Below the pieces are notes generated by a model that was not told where the DNA came from, ran no database searches, and saw nothing but the letters and a program-made list of their open reading frames with translations. Positions 62,459 through 64,000 of a stretch of 64,000 nt of DNA are shown here, in pieces. Every line of letters begins with the position of its first letter. The stretch's first letter is position 1. A program made the position numbers and the translations under genes. The stretch comes from JASJBU01 sp963797085 (GTDB lineage Bacteria > Pseudomonadota > Gammaproteobacteria > Chromatiales > Chromatiaceae), in NCBI GenBank assembly GCA_963797085.1, contig CAWCOA010000004.1:248001-312000 (forward strand), read 5' to 3'.

Positions 62459-64000
62459 ATGAGCACACCCGCCGAATCCATTGCCTCCCCGCCTCTGGTC
62501 ACTCCACAGGACCCCGCCGATGCAATGGCGGCTCAACTGCGTGCCCAGTATGCGGCGCGTATCACCGGCGAACTGGTGATTCCCGCCAAATCGGGACAGT
62601 ATCGCCCCTTCCCTTCTGGACTGGATGCTCGACTGGTTGATGCGCTACATCACCGGGGGATTACCCAGCTCTATACCCACCAGGCCGCTGCCTGGGAATC
62701 GGTCCAGGCCGGTCAGCACACCGTCATCGTCACCCCCACTGCCTCGGGCAAGACCCTCTGTTACAACCTGCCGGTGTTGCAGGCAGCACTCCAGGAACAG
62801 ACCAAGGCCCTCTATCTCTTCCCCACCAAGGCCCTGGCGCAGGATCAGGTGGCGGAGCTGAGCGCTTTGAATGAGGCCGGTACGCTTGGGGATACGCGCC
62901 TTCACCTTTGATGGCGATACCCCTGGCGATGCCCGCAAGGCGGTCAGGACCCGGGGGGATATCGTGGTCACCAATCCGGACATGCTGCACCAGGGCATCC
63001 TGCCCCATCACACCAAGTGGGCCCAGTTCTTCGAGGGGCTGCGTTTTGTGGTGATCGATGAGATGCATACCTATCGGGGCGTGTTCGGCTCCCATGTCGC
63101 CAATGTTTTACGGCGTCTCAGACGCATCTGCCGTTTCTATGGATCAGAGCCGCTAGTCATTCTCTGTTCCGCCACCATCGCCAATCCGGCAGAACTGGCC
63201 ACTGAGCTGACAGGGCATGATGTGGCCGCCATTACCGAGAGTGGCGCACCCCAGGGGGCAAAACATCTGCTGTTGTGGAATCCACCGGTGGTGAATCCCG
63301 ACTTAGGGATTCGCGCCTCGGCCCGTTCCCAGACCACCCGTATCACCAAACTGGGGATCAAGCGCGGGCTCAAGAGCATTGTGTTTGCTCAGTCTCGACT
63401 GATGGTCGAGGTGCTGACCAAGTATCTGAAGGATGCCTTCGACAAAGACCCCCGCTACCCGGCACGGGTCGCGGCCTATCGCGGGGGTTATCTACCCACC
63501 GAACGCCGGGCCATGGAGAAACGGCTGCGGGAAGGTCAGCTGGACTGTGTGGTCTCGACCTCAGCCCTGGAACTGGGGGTGGATATCGGCTCCCTGGATC
63601 TCTGCGTCCTGAACGGCTATCCCGGCACTATCGCCGGTACCTGGCAGCGTCTGGGCCGGGCTGGACGACGACAACGAACCGCGGTGGGTGTGCTGGTGGC
63701 CAGTAGCCTGCCTCTGGACCAGTACATCATCCGTAATCCGGATTTCTTTCTCGGCGCTTCACCGGAACAGGCCCGCATCGATCCGGATCAGCTGTTGATC
63801 CTGCTGGACCACATCCGCTGTGCCGCCTTTGAACTGCCGTTCAGAGAGGGTGAATCCTTTGGCAAGGAGGAGCTGGCCGAGATGCTCGCCTATCTCGAAG
63901 AGCAGGGCCTCCTGCACCGGGAAGGTGAGCAGTGGCACTGGATGACCGATAGTTATCCCGCCAACAGTGTCAGTCTGCGCTCAGTGGCCGAAGGTAACTT
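62459..64000 (+). pseudogene. Lhr/MrfA (YprA)-type DEAD helicase, frameshifted, runs off the window
   Basis: Superfamily 2 helicase related to the MrfA/YprA DNA-repair helicases that carry a C-terminal DUF1998. The first frame (ATG 62459) has TVIVTPTASGKTLCYNLPVL (Walker A) and YLFPTKALAQDQVAELSALN. It then breaks in a GGGG run at about 62888. The neighbouring frame continues FTFDGDTPGDARKAVRTRG, FVVIDEMHTYRGVFGSHVAN (Walker B, DEMH), VILCSATIANPAEL (motif III) and the C-terminal helicase half (STSALELGVDIGSLDL, QRLGRAGRRQRTAV). Removing one G joins them. It shares its promoter region with lexA and is probably SOS-controlled. The 3' end is outside the window. Confidence 0.85.

Overview
The window looks like a gammaproteobacterial chromosome segment. 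The inference rests on gene families, not on a marker gene: an RND efflux pair, paired CNNM/CorC-type transporters, LexA, a DmsE-type decaheme cytochrome with an MtrB/PioB-type porin, and malate thiokinase next to malyl-CoA lyase. That mix would suit a sulfur- or metal-oxidising chemolithotroph of the Chromatiales/Sedimenticola kind. I cannot name the genus.

Layout. 0-37 kb is mostly ordinary chromosome: a secreted-type S8 protease, MscS channel, two CNNM/CorC transporters, a PBP-OmpA fusion, the mtkBA-mcl carbon module, an RND efflux operon split by a MITE-like element, the decaheme/porin electron conduit, a GGDEF protein, an orphan V-ATPase subunit I, an effector-like protein, gor with a peroxiredoxin-glutaredoxin fusion, and an AraC/alkyltransferase. 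37.4-42.1 kb is a defence island. It has a HEPN gene laid out like an integron cassette (core site, CDS, attC-like hairpin), then two reverse transcriptases and a structured ncRNA with an ACACACAC tract, which I identify as a DRT type 3 anti-phage system. 42.4-49.3 kb holds a 2078-residue SpvB/FG-GAP/RHS polymorphic-toxin-like protein with seven near-identical FG-GAP repeats, plus a small partner gene. 50-57.4 kb is a toxin-antitoxin island (HigBA, Phd/VapC, HipBA, VapBC, a second HigBA-type pair) with transposase wreckage, dispersed repeats and a tRNA-Lys 3' fragment. 57.5-61.7 kb holds IS remnants and a decayed helicase / Fic / methyltransferase locus. 61.8-64 kb has lexA divergent from an Lhr/MrfA-type helicase, sharing a region with two GTTC-N7-GTTC motifs.

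A striking property is the number of interrupted reading frames. About a dozen otherwise well-preserved genes carry one single-base frameshift, often at a homopolymer, and two carry an in-frame TAA (mcl, fic). Very long genes such as the 6.2 kb RHS gene and the 3.1 kb RND gene are intact. Either the assembly carries residual indel errors or the genome is accumulating pseudogenes; sequence alone cannot decide. I annotate these as single broken genes and give the probable site of each lesion.
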